A DNA stretch of 10,172 bases from an uncultured cyanobacterium (GCA_938029995.1 CALHGI010000274.1:1-10172); one strand, 5' to 3'. Counted from the first letter of the stretch, positions 1-6,027 are shown. The notes: generated by a model not told the origin, from the sequence alone. Translations and numbers: made by a program.

Positions 1-1271
1 CCCCATTAAACAGCGCTCAACCGCTCCATCAGCAAACGTTTTCCTTAGATCATGGGTCGTTTACAAATATCTTGGCCACCACGGAGAATCTACTGATCAT
101 TCAAGATCTCGATGGCGTCTGCATGGGGTTAGTGAAAGATCCCCTGAATCGACACATAGAACGGGCCTATGTAGAAGCGGTTACTGGCTATGATGGTCAT
201 TTTTTTGTGTTGACCAATGGCGAACATATTGGTCAACGCGGGGTGAATGGCATTGTGGCCAAGGCTCTAGGTCAGGAGGTGGGTAACCGATACCTACCGG
301 GTCTCGCAGCAGGGGGAGTTCAATGGCAGGATCGCCACGGTCAGTTGACCCACCCTGGAGTAAGCGAGGCGGAACTGACCTTTCTTAAGTCGGTACCGAG
401 CCGTATGGAAGGCACTCTGCGGGAATTTCTGAGCACCGTTGATCACGGTCTATCGCCAGACAGCGTAACCCACTGCATCCATGCGTCAGTGTTAGACAAT
501 GTGGCGTCTCCCACCGCCAACCTCAACACCTTTTATGAAACTCTGAATAATCCAGATCTGTACCGACAACTACAGGAACGGATGAAGGCATTCACTGATC
601 AGCTGTTGGAGGAAACTAAAGCACAAGGCTTGGGTGAATCGTTTTTTATGCACTATGCCCCGAATCTGGGCCGGGATGAGCATGGGGACGAAGTGGTGTG
701 GTGGGCGAATGAGACCACTTCGGGCACCACTGATTTTCAATTTATGCTGCGGGGGGCCATTAAAGAAGCCGGGGTGCTGGCCTTACTCAATCTCTACTAC
801 TTTAAGAAAACGGGTGTACATCCCTTAGGTGTTGGGTTTAATGCCCGACAGGCCCCTCGGACCATGGAAGATATGCTGACCCTGGTGAAACAAAATTTTG
901 ACCCGGACCACATGCCCCTGATGATTGGCGTGGGGGATACGGTTACGAGTCAAGCCGTAGCCACTGATGGGGGTATGGTCTTCAAGCGAGGTGGGAGCGA
1001 TCGCAACTTTCTCCAGCTGATCCAAAACATCGGCCAGGCCTTAGATAGCGGCAATCTGGTGGTGTATGTCGACAGCAGCGGCGGCGAACTCAAAAACCGT
1101 CGCGCCCTGCAAGTAGAAACCCAGGCGGGTATCCCCACCGTTACCCGAGGGCCCGGTGATCCTCAGGATAATAGCGATCCGTTAACCCTGAATGTAGTGT
1201 TTCCCAAGGGCCATCAACAATACTGTGCAGCCTTTCAAGCCGGTGCGATCGCACGCCAAGCCAAATCGTGA
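1..1271 (+). CDS. stpA: Glucosylglycerol-3-phosphate phosphatase, 5' end off the window
   Basis: This cytosolic enzyme removes the phosphate from glucosylglycerol 3-phosphate, the last step in making the osmolyte glucosylglycerol after GgpS. HAD-type motif I (IIQDLDGVC) is encoded at about 96-122, with the two Asp codons at 105 and 111. FVLTNGEH near 204-227 and GVGDTVTS near 927-950 fit HAD motifs II and IV. The long segments SVLDNVASPTANLN and HYAPNLGRDE match the StpA family as I remember it. The first in-frame start codon is TTG at 72, but the frame stays open to position 3, and the 23 extra residues include LHQQ and SLDHG, which resemble the known StpA N-terminus. The real start is therefore probably just left of the window. 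The visible 422 residues are close to full family length. The stop overlaps the start of the ROK kinase. Family call is firm; activity is inferred by homology. Confidence 0.93.
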   Translation, partial: PLNSAQPLHQQTFSLDHGSFTNILATTENLLIIQDLDGVCMGLVKDPLNRHIERAYVEAVTGYDGHFFVLTNGEHIGQRGVNGIVAKALGQEVGNRYLPGLAAGGVQWQDRHGQLTHPGVSEAELTFLKSVPSRMEGTLREFLSTVDHGLSPDSVTHCIHASVLDNVASPTANLNTFYETLNNPDLYRQLQERMKAFTDQLLEETKAQGLGESFFMHYAPNLGRDEHGDEVVWWANETTSGTTDFQFMLRGAIKEAGVLALLNLYYFKKTGVHPLGVGFNARQAPRTMEDMLTLVKQNFDPDHMPLMIGVGDTVTSQAVATDGGMVFKRGGSDRNFLQLIQNIGQALDSGNLVVYVDSSGGELKNRRALQVETQAGIPTVTRGPGDPQDNSDPLTLNVVFPKGHQQYCAAFQAGAIARQAKS

Positions 1272-2170
1272 CCACGACCACTAACCAGCCCCAAGTCATC
1301 GGCGTCGACCTAGGCGGCACCGCCATCAAACTAGGACGGTTCACCACCACCGGAGAATGCCTAGGGTCGTTGACCGTACCCACGCCACAGCCCCAATATC
1401 CAGACCCCGTATTAGACACCGTGGCAGAGGCAATCTCCACCCTCGATCCCCATCGACAAAGTGCCTGCATCGGCATTGGCACCCCTGGCCCCGCCGACAT
1501 TACCGCCCGCATTGCCCGCATTGCCATTAATCTCCCCCAATGGCTCGATGTGCCCGTCGCCGACATGCTCGAACCCAAAGTTCAACGGCCCGTGGTGGTG
1601 GCCAACGACGCCAACTGCGCTGGCCTCGGAGAAGCCTGGCTGGGCGCAGGTCGAAAGTACCAAAACTTGATTTTGCTCACCCTGGGCACCGGGGCCGGGG
1701 GCTGCATCATTATCAATGGCAAACTATTTGTCGGCCACGATGGCTGCGCCGGAGAGCTGGGCCTAGTCACCCTCGACCCCAAGGGGCACCCGTGCAGCAG
1801 CGGCAACCATGGCTCCCTAGAACAGCATGTCTCCGCCCAAGCCATTCGACGAGACATGAACATGGAACCCGGAGAATTAGCGAACCTAGCCCAAAAGGGC
1901 AATAGGGATGCGATCTCATTCTGGCAACAATACGGACAACGATTAGGCAGGGGCCTAGTCAGCTCCATTTATGTTTTAAACCCCGAAGCCGTGATCATCG
2001 GCGGCGGCATTAGCGCTGCCGCCACCTACTTTTTACCCACCACCCAAGCCGAAATCAACCAACGCATTCGCCCCCGCTATCGCCGCACCCTCCAGCTCCT
2101 GACAGCCACCTTGGGGAACCGAGCAGGCATGGTGGGCGCAGCCAGGCTAGCAATAGATCATATTAGTTAA
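1268..2170 (+). CDS. ROK-family sugar kinase, probable glucokinase
   Basis: This is a 300-residue ROK protein that probably phosphorylates glucose with ATP in the cytosol. The N-terminal phosphate-binding motif is GVDLGGTAIKLG (12-23). GIGTPGP (69-75) follows, then the catalytic-Asp motif VANDANCAGLGE with D114, then LGTGAGGCIIINGKL (139-153), and a C-terminal IIGGGIS segment. The usual ROK zinc site is mostly missing: GELGH reads GELGL (162-166), and CxCGxxGC reads CSSGNHGS (176-183), leaving only C176 of the usual ligands. I recall similar variants in other cyanobacterial ROK glucokinases, so this may be a lineage trait rather than decay. The start is GTG at 1268, inside the stpA stop (GTGA), which implies translational coupling. 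Sugar specificity cannot be read from the sequence; other hexoses are possible. Codons are rich in C at the third position. Confidence 0.88.
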   Translation: MTTTTNQPQVIGVDLGGTAIKLGRFTTTGECLGSLTVPTPQPQYPDPVLDTVAEAISTLDPHRQSACIGIGTPGPADITARIARIAINLPQWLDVPVADMLEPKVQRPVVVANDANCAGLGEAWLGAGRKYQNLILLTLGTGAGGCIIINGKLFVGHDGCAGELGLVTLDPKGHPCSSGNHGSLEQHVSAQAIRRDMNMEPGELANLAQKGNRDAISFWQQYGQRLGRGLVSSIYVLNPEAVIIGGGISAAATYFLPTTQAEINQRIRPRYRRTLQLLTATLGNRAGMVGAARLAIDHIS

Positions 2171-2275
2171 CCAGCAAATAATAAATCACCAAAACTAAAG
2201 CCAAAACGTTACAAAAGCCTGTCTGCACAAGCTTTAAAGTAGACAAAGATAATCGATCAAAGACTTATGTCAACC

Positions 2276-2300
2276 GTTGTAAACTTGAGTAAATTACAAC
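2276..2300. repeat. 7-bp perfect inverted repeat, operator-like
   Basis: GTTGTAA (2276-2282) and TTACAAC (2294-2300) are exact reverse complements separated by 11 nt, about 110 bp after the ROK stop codon. The geometry suits a dimeric regulator or a weak hairpin. There is no recognisable promoter beside it and no known regulator consensus, so the role is open. Confidence 0.3.
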
Positions 2301-2389
2301 CCAAAGACCGTGTTCCCAGTGCTACATTGAATTCATAGAAACAACTGAATAACTGTTAGGCAATTCCAATTTTGTCTGACGTTTCAAAC

Positions 2390-2410
2390 CTAAATCTCTT
2401 TCAGATTTAG
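2390..2410. repeat. 8-bp perfect hairpin, AT-rich stem
   Basis: CTAAATCT (2390-2397) and AGATTTAG (2403-2410) pair perfectly around a 5-nt loop CTTTC. A T-rich stretch follows about 20 nt later (2431-2440), which is too far for a standard intrinsic terminator. It may be part of a structured transcript in the gene-free region. Confidence 0.35.
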
Positions 2411-2592
2411 CTATGTGTCTAAACAGGGTCTTTGCTTTTTCAATTACTTGAAACTAGCAGCCGAATCTCCATCGATATAAGACAAGTAGCAAATTTGAAC
2501 CGTAAACCCTTAGCAAAAAACTTCCTATTTACTTCTTCAACCAAACTAACAGCAGACTAGCGATTGTTTTTGAGTTTTATGAAATCAAACAA

Positions 2593-2616
2593 GGGTCAGT
2601 TAGAAATAGCTGGCCC
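2593..2616. repeat. 10-bp hairpin with GAAA tetraloop
   Basis: GGGTCAGTTA (2593-2602) pairs along its whole length with TAGCTGGCCC (2607-2616), using two G-U pairs, around the loop GAAA (a GNRA-type loop on the plus strand). A T6 run lies at 2631-2636, 14 nt after the stem. That makes it an imperfect terminator for a plus-strand transcript. It could equally cap the 3' end of the ROK mRNA or of an unannotated RNA. Confidence 0.5.
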
Positions 2617-2640
2617 TATCTTAATGGCAATTTTTTAATC

Positions 2641-2656
2641 CCTATGGAACCATAGG
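2641..2656. repeat. Perfect 16-nt palindromic repeat
   Basis: CCTATGG (2641-2647) and CCATAGG (2650-2656) are exact reverse complements with only AA between them. As RNA it would form CCTATG/CATAGG around a GAAC loop. As DNA it is compact enough for a regulator site. It sits just upstream of the small ORF and coaX. Confidence 0.35.
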
Positions 2657-2679
2657 CAAGCAAACAGAAAAATATCCCA

Positions 2680-2895
2680 TTGCAACCCATCGTTTTCTCT
2701 TCAATAAGCGATCTTTCTAGACATATCCAAGTCTTGTGTTTTCACAGTCATCTGCTAGTAGAAAATTGCACCCTCCACAGCAGCTGTTATCCCTATCTTG
2801 CAGTCATGCCCTATGGCTTAAACGATGGGCACAAAGCTGAATTGATAGAATTTATCTCTAACCTGTACCCGCGGCATACCATGGGACAACAATGA
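2680..2895 (+). CDS. Small hypothetical ORF overlapping the coaX start
   Basis: A 71-codon frame starting at TTG, ending in the TGA that overlaps the coaX ATG (ATGA, 2892-2895). I do not recognise the product. It is rich in His, Cys, Ser and Leu in its first half and contains YLAVMPYGLNDGHKAELIEF near its centre. It has no clear signal peptide or membrane segment. An in-frame stop (TAG at 2653) rules out a longer form. The TTG has no convincing ribosome site, and an internal ATG at 2806 would give only 29 residues. The 4-nt overlap is the main reason to take it seriously, since such junctions mark coupled genes. It may equally be chance in AT-rich leader DNA. Confidence 0.3.
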   Translation: MQPIVFSSISDLSRHIQVLCFHSHLLVENCTLHSSCYPYLAVMPYGLNDGHKAELIEFISNLYPRHTMGQQ

Positions 2896-3674
2896 CCGAT
2901 TGGCTAGCCTTAGTTATTGGTAATACACGATGGCACTGGGCCTGGTTTCAGGAGTCTGAACTAAAGCATGTTTGGCATGGGGAGCATCTCTCTTCCCCGC
3001 AGCCATCGGCTCTAACATTACGGTCCCTAGGAGCCCAAGAGCCACTCCCACCAGAGCTGCTTGATGGGCCACTTGCTGCCATCGATATTTGGGCGGTTTC
3101 AGTGGTACCCACCCAAGCGCAATATCTGAACGCCCTATCCACCGTGCGCTGGATTCATAACATCCCCCTAAAAAAGGTCTATCCCACCATGGGGCTAGAT
3201 CGGGTAGTCACCCTGTGGGGCGCGGGTCAGCGCTATGGCTGGCCAGTGCTGGTCATTGATGGAGGGACAGCCCTCACTTTTACCGCCGGAACAGAAGGCG
3301 CTTTGGTGGGGGGAGCAATTTTATTGGGCGTGCGATCACACCTAGCAGCTCTACACCAGGTCACTGCGGCCCTCCCCATCGTGAGTCCACCAGGCACCCT
3401 ACCGCCACGCTGGGCCGTTGACACCCCTAGCGCCATACAAAGCGGTGTCATCCATACGGTCCTCGCCAGCATCGACCAATACATCCAACATTGGCAACAG
3501 CAGTACCCTGAGTCCACCATCATCTTTACCGGCGGTGATGGCGACTATCTCCATCACTTGTATCAGCAACACTCAAAACAAAACCAGACCCTGTTCAACA
3601 GAATCTGGTTTGATCCAAATTTAATGTTTTGGGGAATTACCCACTATCGTAAGGACGCAACCCGAGCACTATAA
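2892..3674 (+). CDS. coaX: Type III pantothenate kinase
   Basis: Catalyses ATP-dependent phosphorylation of pantothenate, the first step of coenzyme A synthesis, in the cytosol. The 260 residues carry the type III layout. An N-terminal phosphate motif is at 8-12 (VIGNT, where most family members have DIGNT), followed by RWHWAWF. GLDR at 101-104 is the substrate motif, and DGGTALTFT at 123-131 is the second ribose/phosphate region. A TGGDG motif lies at 213-217. The missing first Asp and the Trp-rich N-terminus fit my recollection of the divergent cyanobacterial branch. The ATG start gives the expected N-terminus, with a weak GGGA 5 nt upstream inside the preceding ORF. The last 31 bp overlap the antisense M48 gene. 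Confidence 0.87.
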   Translation: MTDWLALVIGNTRWHWAWFQESELKHVWHGEHLSSPQPSALTLRSLGAQEPLPPELLDGPLAAIDIWAVSVVPTQAQYLNALSTVRWIHNIPLKKVYPTMGLDRVVTLWGAGQRYGWPVLVIDGGTALTFTAGTEGALVGGAILLGVRSHLAALHQVTAALPIVSPPGTLPPRWAVDTPSAIQSGVIHTVLASIDQYIQHWQQQYPESTIIFTGGDGDYLHHLYQQHSKQNQTLFNRIWFDPNLMFWGITHYRKDATRAL

Positions 3675-4492
3675 GCGGATGTGTCAGCTCCAGCCGTGGC
3701 CGATGGAATGGCTGATTCATCATCCATTTCCTGTAAACGAGCAACCCGAGCAGCCGGGTTAGGGTGGGTGCTAAAGATAGCCGGTGGGCTGCCACCACTA
3801 TCTAGCTTTTGCATCAGAGTCGCCATGCCCGTCTGGTCATAGCCAGCTTCCCCCATGGTGATAAACCCATGGTCATCAGCCACCAACTCATCCTTGCGAC
3901 TGTTGGGTAAAGTCAAGGCAACATCCACCGCAATCGATACCATTTGGTTACGACTCAAGCCAAACGCACCAGCTACCCCTTGGGCAATGGCCACATCCCG
4001 CATCTGATCCAGGGCATGTTTCTCGGCAATGTGCCCCACCTCATGGCCCAACACGCCCGCCACTTCCGATTCATTCTCAGCGGCCGCCAATAGGCCAGTC
4101 GTGATATAGACATATCCCCCCATGGTGGCAAAGGCATTGATGCCCTCATCTTCCACCACTTGGAATATGTAGGGAATATCTGGCCGATCGCTATGGGGAA
4201 TCAAGCGCTGCCCAATCTCATCGATGTAAGCGGTCAGGTCCTCATCCCGATGTAACCGAAACGACCGGCTGAGCAACTGCTGATTGACCTGACTACCCAG
4301 ACTAACTTCCTGCTCATCCGACATATTGGTAATTTGAAACACCTGAATGGTGGGCAAAATGATGTCGAGCCAACCAGCGTTAGCAGGCTGGGGCGTAGCA
4401 GCCCCCACCATTACCACCGTAAGAAAAGCCGCAGCGCCGTAGGCCAGACGACGTCGCAAGCGGTTGCTCCAACAGGAAATTGCATTAAACAT
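3644..4492 (-). CDS. Exported M48-family zinc metalloprotease
   Basis: A 282-residue peptidase of the M48 family, probably working on envelope proteins in the periplasm. The N-terminus is basic (RLRRR, 11-15), then hydrophobic (17-33), and ends in PANA before G40, a good signal-peptidase I site. The mature part has DEQEVSLGSQVN (59-70), NAFATMGGYVYITTGLL (119-135), the zinc motif HEVGH (150-154; ligands H150 and H154, catalytic E151), and SRKDELVAD (198-206), where E202 is the expected third ligand. An AGYD segment and STHPNPAARVARLQEM follow, as in LoiP/BepA-like members. It has no TPR repeats, unlike BepA. The start is the ATG at 4492, with a TGA codon two codons upstream and no clear Shine-Dalgarno. 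Its 3' end overlaps coaX antisense by 31 bp. The substrate is unknown. Confidence 0.9.
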   Translation of the reverse strand: MFNAISCWSNRLRRRLAYGAAAFLTVVMVGAATPQPANAGWLDIILPTIQVFQITNMSDEQEVSLGSQVNQQLLSRSFRLHRDEDLTAYIDEIGQRLIPHSDRPDIPYIFQVVEDEGINAFATMGGYVYITTGLLAAAENESEVAGVLGHEVGHIAEKHALDQMRDVAIAQGVAGAFGLSRNQMVSIAVDVALTLPNSRKDELVADDHGFITMGEAGYDQTGMATLMQKLDSGGSPPAIFSTHPNPAARVARLQEMDDESAIPSATAGADTSAYSARVASLR

Positions 4493-4566
4493 GGGTCAGC
4501 TTATCGGGTAAGGAAACGGTAAAGGAAAAACGGTGGCGTGAGCCGGTGGAGAAAGCGAAGAACAGA

Positions 4567-4579
4567 AGCTTGTCAAGCT
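4567..4579. promoter_or_regulatory. Tight palindrome containing a TTGACA hexamer upstream of the M48 gene
   Basis: AGCTTG and CAAGCT flank a single T, about 75 bp upstream of the protease start. Read on the minus strand it contains TTGACA, the consensus -35 hexamer. The expected -10 position reads TTCTCC, which is poor. The site could be an operator, an activator-dependent promoter, or chance. Confidence 0.25.
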
Positions 4580-4842
4580 AGGAATTGTACAAACACTGAG
4601 CTCAAGGTGAGCTTCATACCTTGACCATAGCGGTGACTCTTAGAGCTTTTGCCCAAGACTGTGACAGTTAGTGGACTGTAAAATTAAGCACCTAGTACGG
4701 TGCAGACAGTCAAGTTACATGGCGCCATAAGTCCAACAGCCGACACCTCGGGCTAGGACACTTTGTCCCCATTGCACCAGCGTCGCTTTATCGACTTACA
4801 TCTCTCTAAACCTGACCAGCCCATGATTAAATACTAACGACT

Positions 4843-4863
4843 ACCCTGCATATCTTGTAGGGT
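4843..4863. repeat. 8-bp hairpin in the DUF4330 upstream region
   Basis: ACCCTGCA (4843-4850) pairs with TGTAGGGT (4856-4863) around TATCT, with one G-U pair, about 105 bp before the DUF4330 start. No T-run follows, so it is not a standard terminator. It may belong to a 5' leader or be a protein-binding dyad. Confidence 0.35.
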
Positions 4864-4968
4864 GACGTTGCATGTCTGTTACATTACCGGCTGAGCTGCA
4901 GGGGCTTTGAAGAGTACCCGCGCGTTAGCTAGACAGGCTAGTAGAAAATATTCGGAGTGCCAAGGGTT

Positions 4969-5502
4969 ATGGCTATTTTGGATTCAAAGGGACGGTTATT
5001 TGGCAAAATCAGCCTATTAGACATTGGTGCCGGGCTCATCATCCTGATGGTGGTTGTGGCTGTCTTTTTCTACCCTGGCACGTCTGGCTCAGTCGCCCAG
5101 GTGGGAGTCGTCAACAAGGATATTGAAGTTGATGTCATGGCCCGTGGCTTAACCGTGCTCGACCCCAAACAGTTCTTGGCAGATATGAAAGCTGAAGGCA
5201 CCACCAATGTCATTATCCGAAATCAGCCCTATGGCCAAGTTGACATTAAGGATGTCAAACCACTGCCTCGCAGCACTGCAGTGGCTCAGCCCGACGGTTC
5301 AGTCAAATCATTCCCTGACCCCCGTCCCGAACTAGGGTTTACCGCCGACATGCTCATTACCCTCACCGGTAATGCCCAAATCACTGAAGATGACGAAGCT
5401 ATCTTTGGCAATAGCAAGGTCAAAATTGGCACGCCCATCGAATTAGAGGGCAAACTGTATAACTTCAAAGCCAGTACCGTTGCTGTACGCATCCCTGACT
5501 AG
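4969..5502 (+). CDS. DUF4330 family membrane-anchored protein
   Basis: A 177-residue protein of unknown function that I place in the DUF4330 family, common in cyanobacteria. It opens with MAILDSKGRLFGKISLLDIG, the family's usual entry. One membrane helix (about 16-35) follows, and then a soluble domain of roughly 140 residues with beta-rich segments such as DIEVDVMARGL and KVKIGTPIELEGKLYNFKA. With one N-terminal anchor the soluble part probably faces the periplasm or lumen. A GTG at 4957 is in frame, but it has no room for a ribosome site. GGAG at 4954-4957 sits 11 nt before the ATG at 4969, which also gives the family-like N-terminus, so I chose the ATG. A palindromic terminator-like hairpin follows the stop. 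The family call rests on memory of the N-terminus and overall layout. Confidence 0.8.
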   Translation: MAILDSKGRLFGKISLLDIGAGLIILMVVVAVFFYPGTSGSVAQVGVVNKDIEVDVMARGLTVLDPKQFLADMKAEGTTNVIIRNQPYGQVDIKDVKPLPRSTAVAQPDGSVKSFPDPRPELGFTADMLITLTGNAQITEDDEAIFGNSKVKIGTPIELEGKLYNFKASTVAVRIPD

Positions 5503-5520
5503 AAAAGAACTGACTTTGTC

Positions 5521-5541
5521 TGTATCTTAAGATACATTTTT
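5521..5541 (+). terminator. Candidate intrinsic terminator after the DUF4330 gene
   Basis: TGTATC and GATACA pair around TTAA (5521-5536; the whole 16-mer is palindromic) and a T5 run follows directly. It begins 18 bp after the stop codon. The stem is short and AT-rich, so termination may be partial. Confidence 0.5.
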
Positions 5542-5620
5542 CAGGAAAATCTCAGCATTTCCTTTAAAGCTGTTCATAGATCTATCAGTTTCAGTTCAGA
5601 TGAGTTATTCACCGTTGGCG

Positions 5621-5650
5621 GTAGAAGGTTTGGATACCTTCTACTTTTTC
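5621..5650 (+). terminator. Hairpin plus T5 directly in front of the repeat-protein ribosome site
   Basis: GTAGAAGGT (5621-5629) pairs perfectly with ACCTTCTAC (5636-5644) around TTGGAT, and TTTTT follows at once (5645-5649). This is textbook intrinsic-terminator shape. The next gene's GGAGG begins at 5651, with no room for a promoter in between. Any transcript reading the repeat gene must therefore pass through it. It may be a second terminator for the upstream gene, an attenuator, or an mRNA-stabilising leader hairpin. Confidence 0.6.
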
Positions 5651-5655
5651 GGAGG
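5651..5655 (+). promoter_or_regulatory. Strong Shine-Dalgarno of the repeat protein
   Basis: GGAGG lies 8 nt before the ATG at 5664. It is the clearest ribosome site in the window, and it fixes this start. It touches the preceding hairpin's T-run, so folding of the leader could affect access to it. Confidence 0.75.
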
Positions 5656-5663
5656 ATACACTT

Positions 5664-5954
5664 ATGAAACGCTTTTTATGGACTGGTTTAGCTGTTGTCA
5701 TTGCTGCCGCTGCTAGCGCTTCTGCGGCTCAGGCAAAGACTCCTAGCTCCAATTCGCTAAGTGGTACCACAATCCAGCAACGCCGATTAGAGGCCTTAGA
5801 TCTACGCACCAAGAGCAGTGATTCTCTGGTGAATACGTCACTCCACCAACGACGATTACATGAGTTAAATGTCCGCAATAAAAGTAGTGACTCCTTGACT
5901 GGCTCATCTATCCAACAGTACCGGCTAGATGCCTTGGATGTGCGGGATAAGTAG
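5664..5954 (+). CDS. Small secreted protein of three 23-residue repeats
   Basis: A 96-residue protein that I do not recognise. It starts with a signal peptide: MKR, a hydrophobic Ala-rich core (4-21), and AQA before K25. The mature part is almost entirely three tandem repeats of 23 residues at 28-50, 51-73 and 74-96, ending exactly at the stop. The consensus is SS(D/N)SLxx(T/S)(T/S)(I/L)(Q/H)QxRLx(A/E)L(D/N)(L/V)RxK. Each unit looks like a Ser-rich turn plus an amphipathic helix (QQxRLxALDxR), so a small helical repeat or coiled assembly is plausible. The repeats differ enough at DNA level to be old and kept by selection. A strong GGAGG, leader hairpins and a strong downstream terminator suggest a well-expressed single-gene transcript. 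It is probably periplasmic or secreted; function unknown. Reading is sure, role is not. Confidence 0.85.
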   Translation: MKRFLWTGLAVVIAAAASASAAQAKTPSSNSLSGTTIQQRRLEALDLRTKSSDSLVNTSLHQRRLHELNVRNKSSDSLTGSSIQQYRLDALDVRDK

Positions 5955-5981
5955 TCACTGAGCCGCCTTGTAATTCGGATT

Positions 5982-5989
5982 GCGATCGC
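5982..5989. repeat. HIP1 octamer (GCGATCGC)
   Basis: HIP1 is the highly iterated palindrome of many cyanobacterial genomes. This intergenic copy, with the two coding copies at 997-1004 and 1245-1252, supports a cyanobacterial origin. The 5982 and 1245 copies both sit in the extended form TGCGATCGCA. Confidence 0.85.
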
Positions 5990-6027
5990 ACCGTTTTGAT
6001 CCATTGTGAAAAATCCATCATGACCTT

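Larger units (their letters stand above)
2171..2679. other. AT-rich gene-free region with several inverted repeats
   Basis: I see no convincing coding sequence on either strand over about 510 bp, and the stretch is visibly more AT-rich than the flanking genes. It holds perfect or near-perfect dyads at 2276-2300 (GTTGTAA / TTACAAC), 2390-2410 (CTAAATCT / AGATTTAG), 2593-2616 and 2641-2656 (CCTATGG / CCATAGG). T-rich runs occur at 2431-2440 and 2631-2636. It could hold the 3' UTR of the ROK gene, promoters for coaX, or a small RNA. I did not recognise any known RNA family such as tRNA, 6S, Yfr1 or rnpB. Confidence 0.6.
4493..4968. other. Divergent intergenic region between M48 protease and DUF4330 gene
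   Basis: About 476 bp separate two divergent start codons, so both promoters should lie here. No ORF is convincing. Dyads seen are AGCTTG/CAAGCT (4567-4579, 1-nt centre), CAAGGT/ACCTTG (4601-4621), ACTGT/ACAGT (4658-4668), GCACC/GGTGC (4688-4703) and ACCCTGCA/TGTAGGGT (4843-4863). A perfect minus-strand -35 hexamer TTGACA (4571-4576) lies inside the first dyad, but I see no good -10 at the right distance. None matches a regulator consensus I can name. Confidence 0.5.

Noticed and set aside
72..74. TTG at 72 as the stpA start
   Set aside because: The frame is open to the left edge and the extra residues (LHQQ, SLDHG) look like the family N-terminus, so the start is probably outside the window.
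1141..1578. 145-codon minus-strand frame over the stpA-ROK junction
   Set aside because: It lies opposite two well-supported genes and its translation has no recognisable domain; it is a by-product of C-rich codons on the other strand.
2220..2245. TGTCTGC / GTAGACA hairpin after the ROK gene as a terminator
   Set aside because: The stem is only 7 bp with a G-U pair and a 12-nt loop, and no T-run follows.
2599..2610. GTTAGAAATAGC and GCTAGAAATAGT (10039-10050) resembling a guide-RNA scaffold loop
   Set aside because: The match is confined to a short GAAA-capped stem; there is no repeat-spacer array, no tracrRNA-like sequence and no cas gene.
4493..4968. tRNA or other structured RNA gene in the divergent region
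   Set aside because: No T-arm GGTTCRANNCC-like sequence or cloverleaf could be found, and no known RNA motif is visible.
5745..5951. 69-bp periodicity as a CRISPR or tandem DNA repeat
   Set aside because: The period is clear in protein but the DNA copies differ; it is a coding repeat without spacers.
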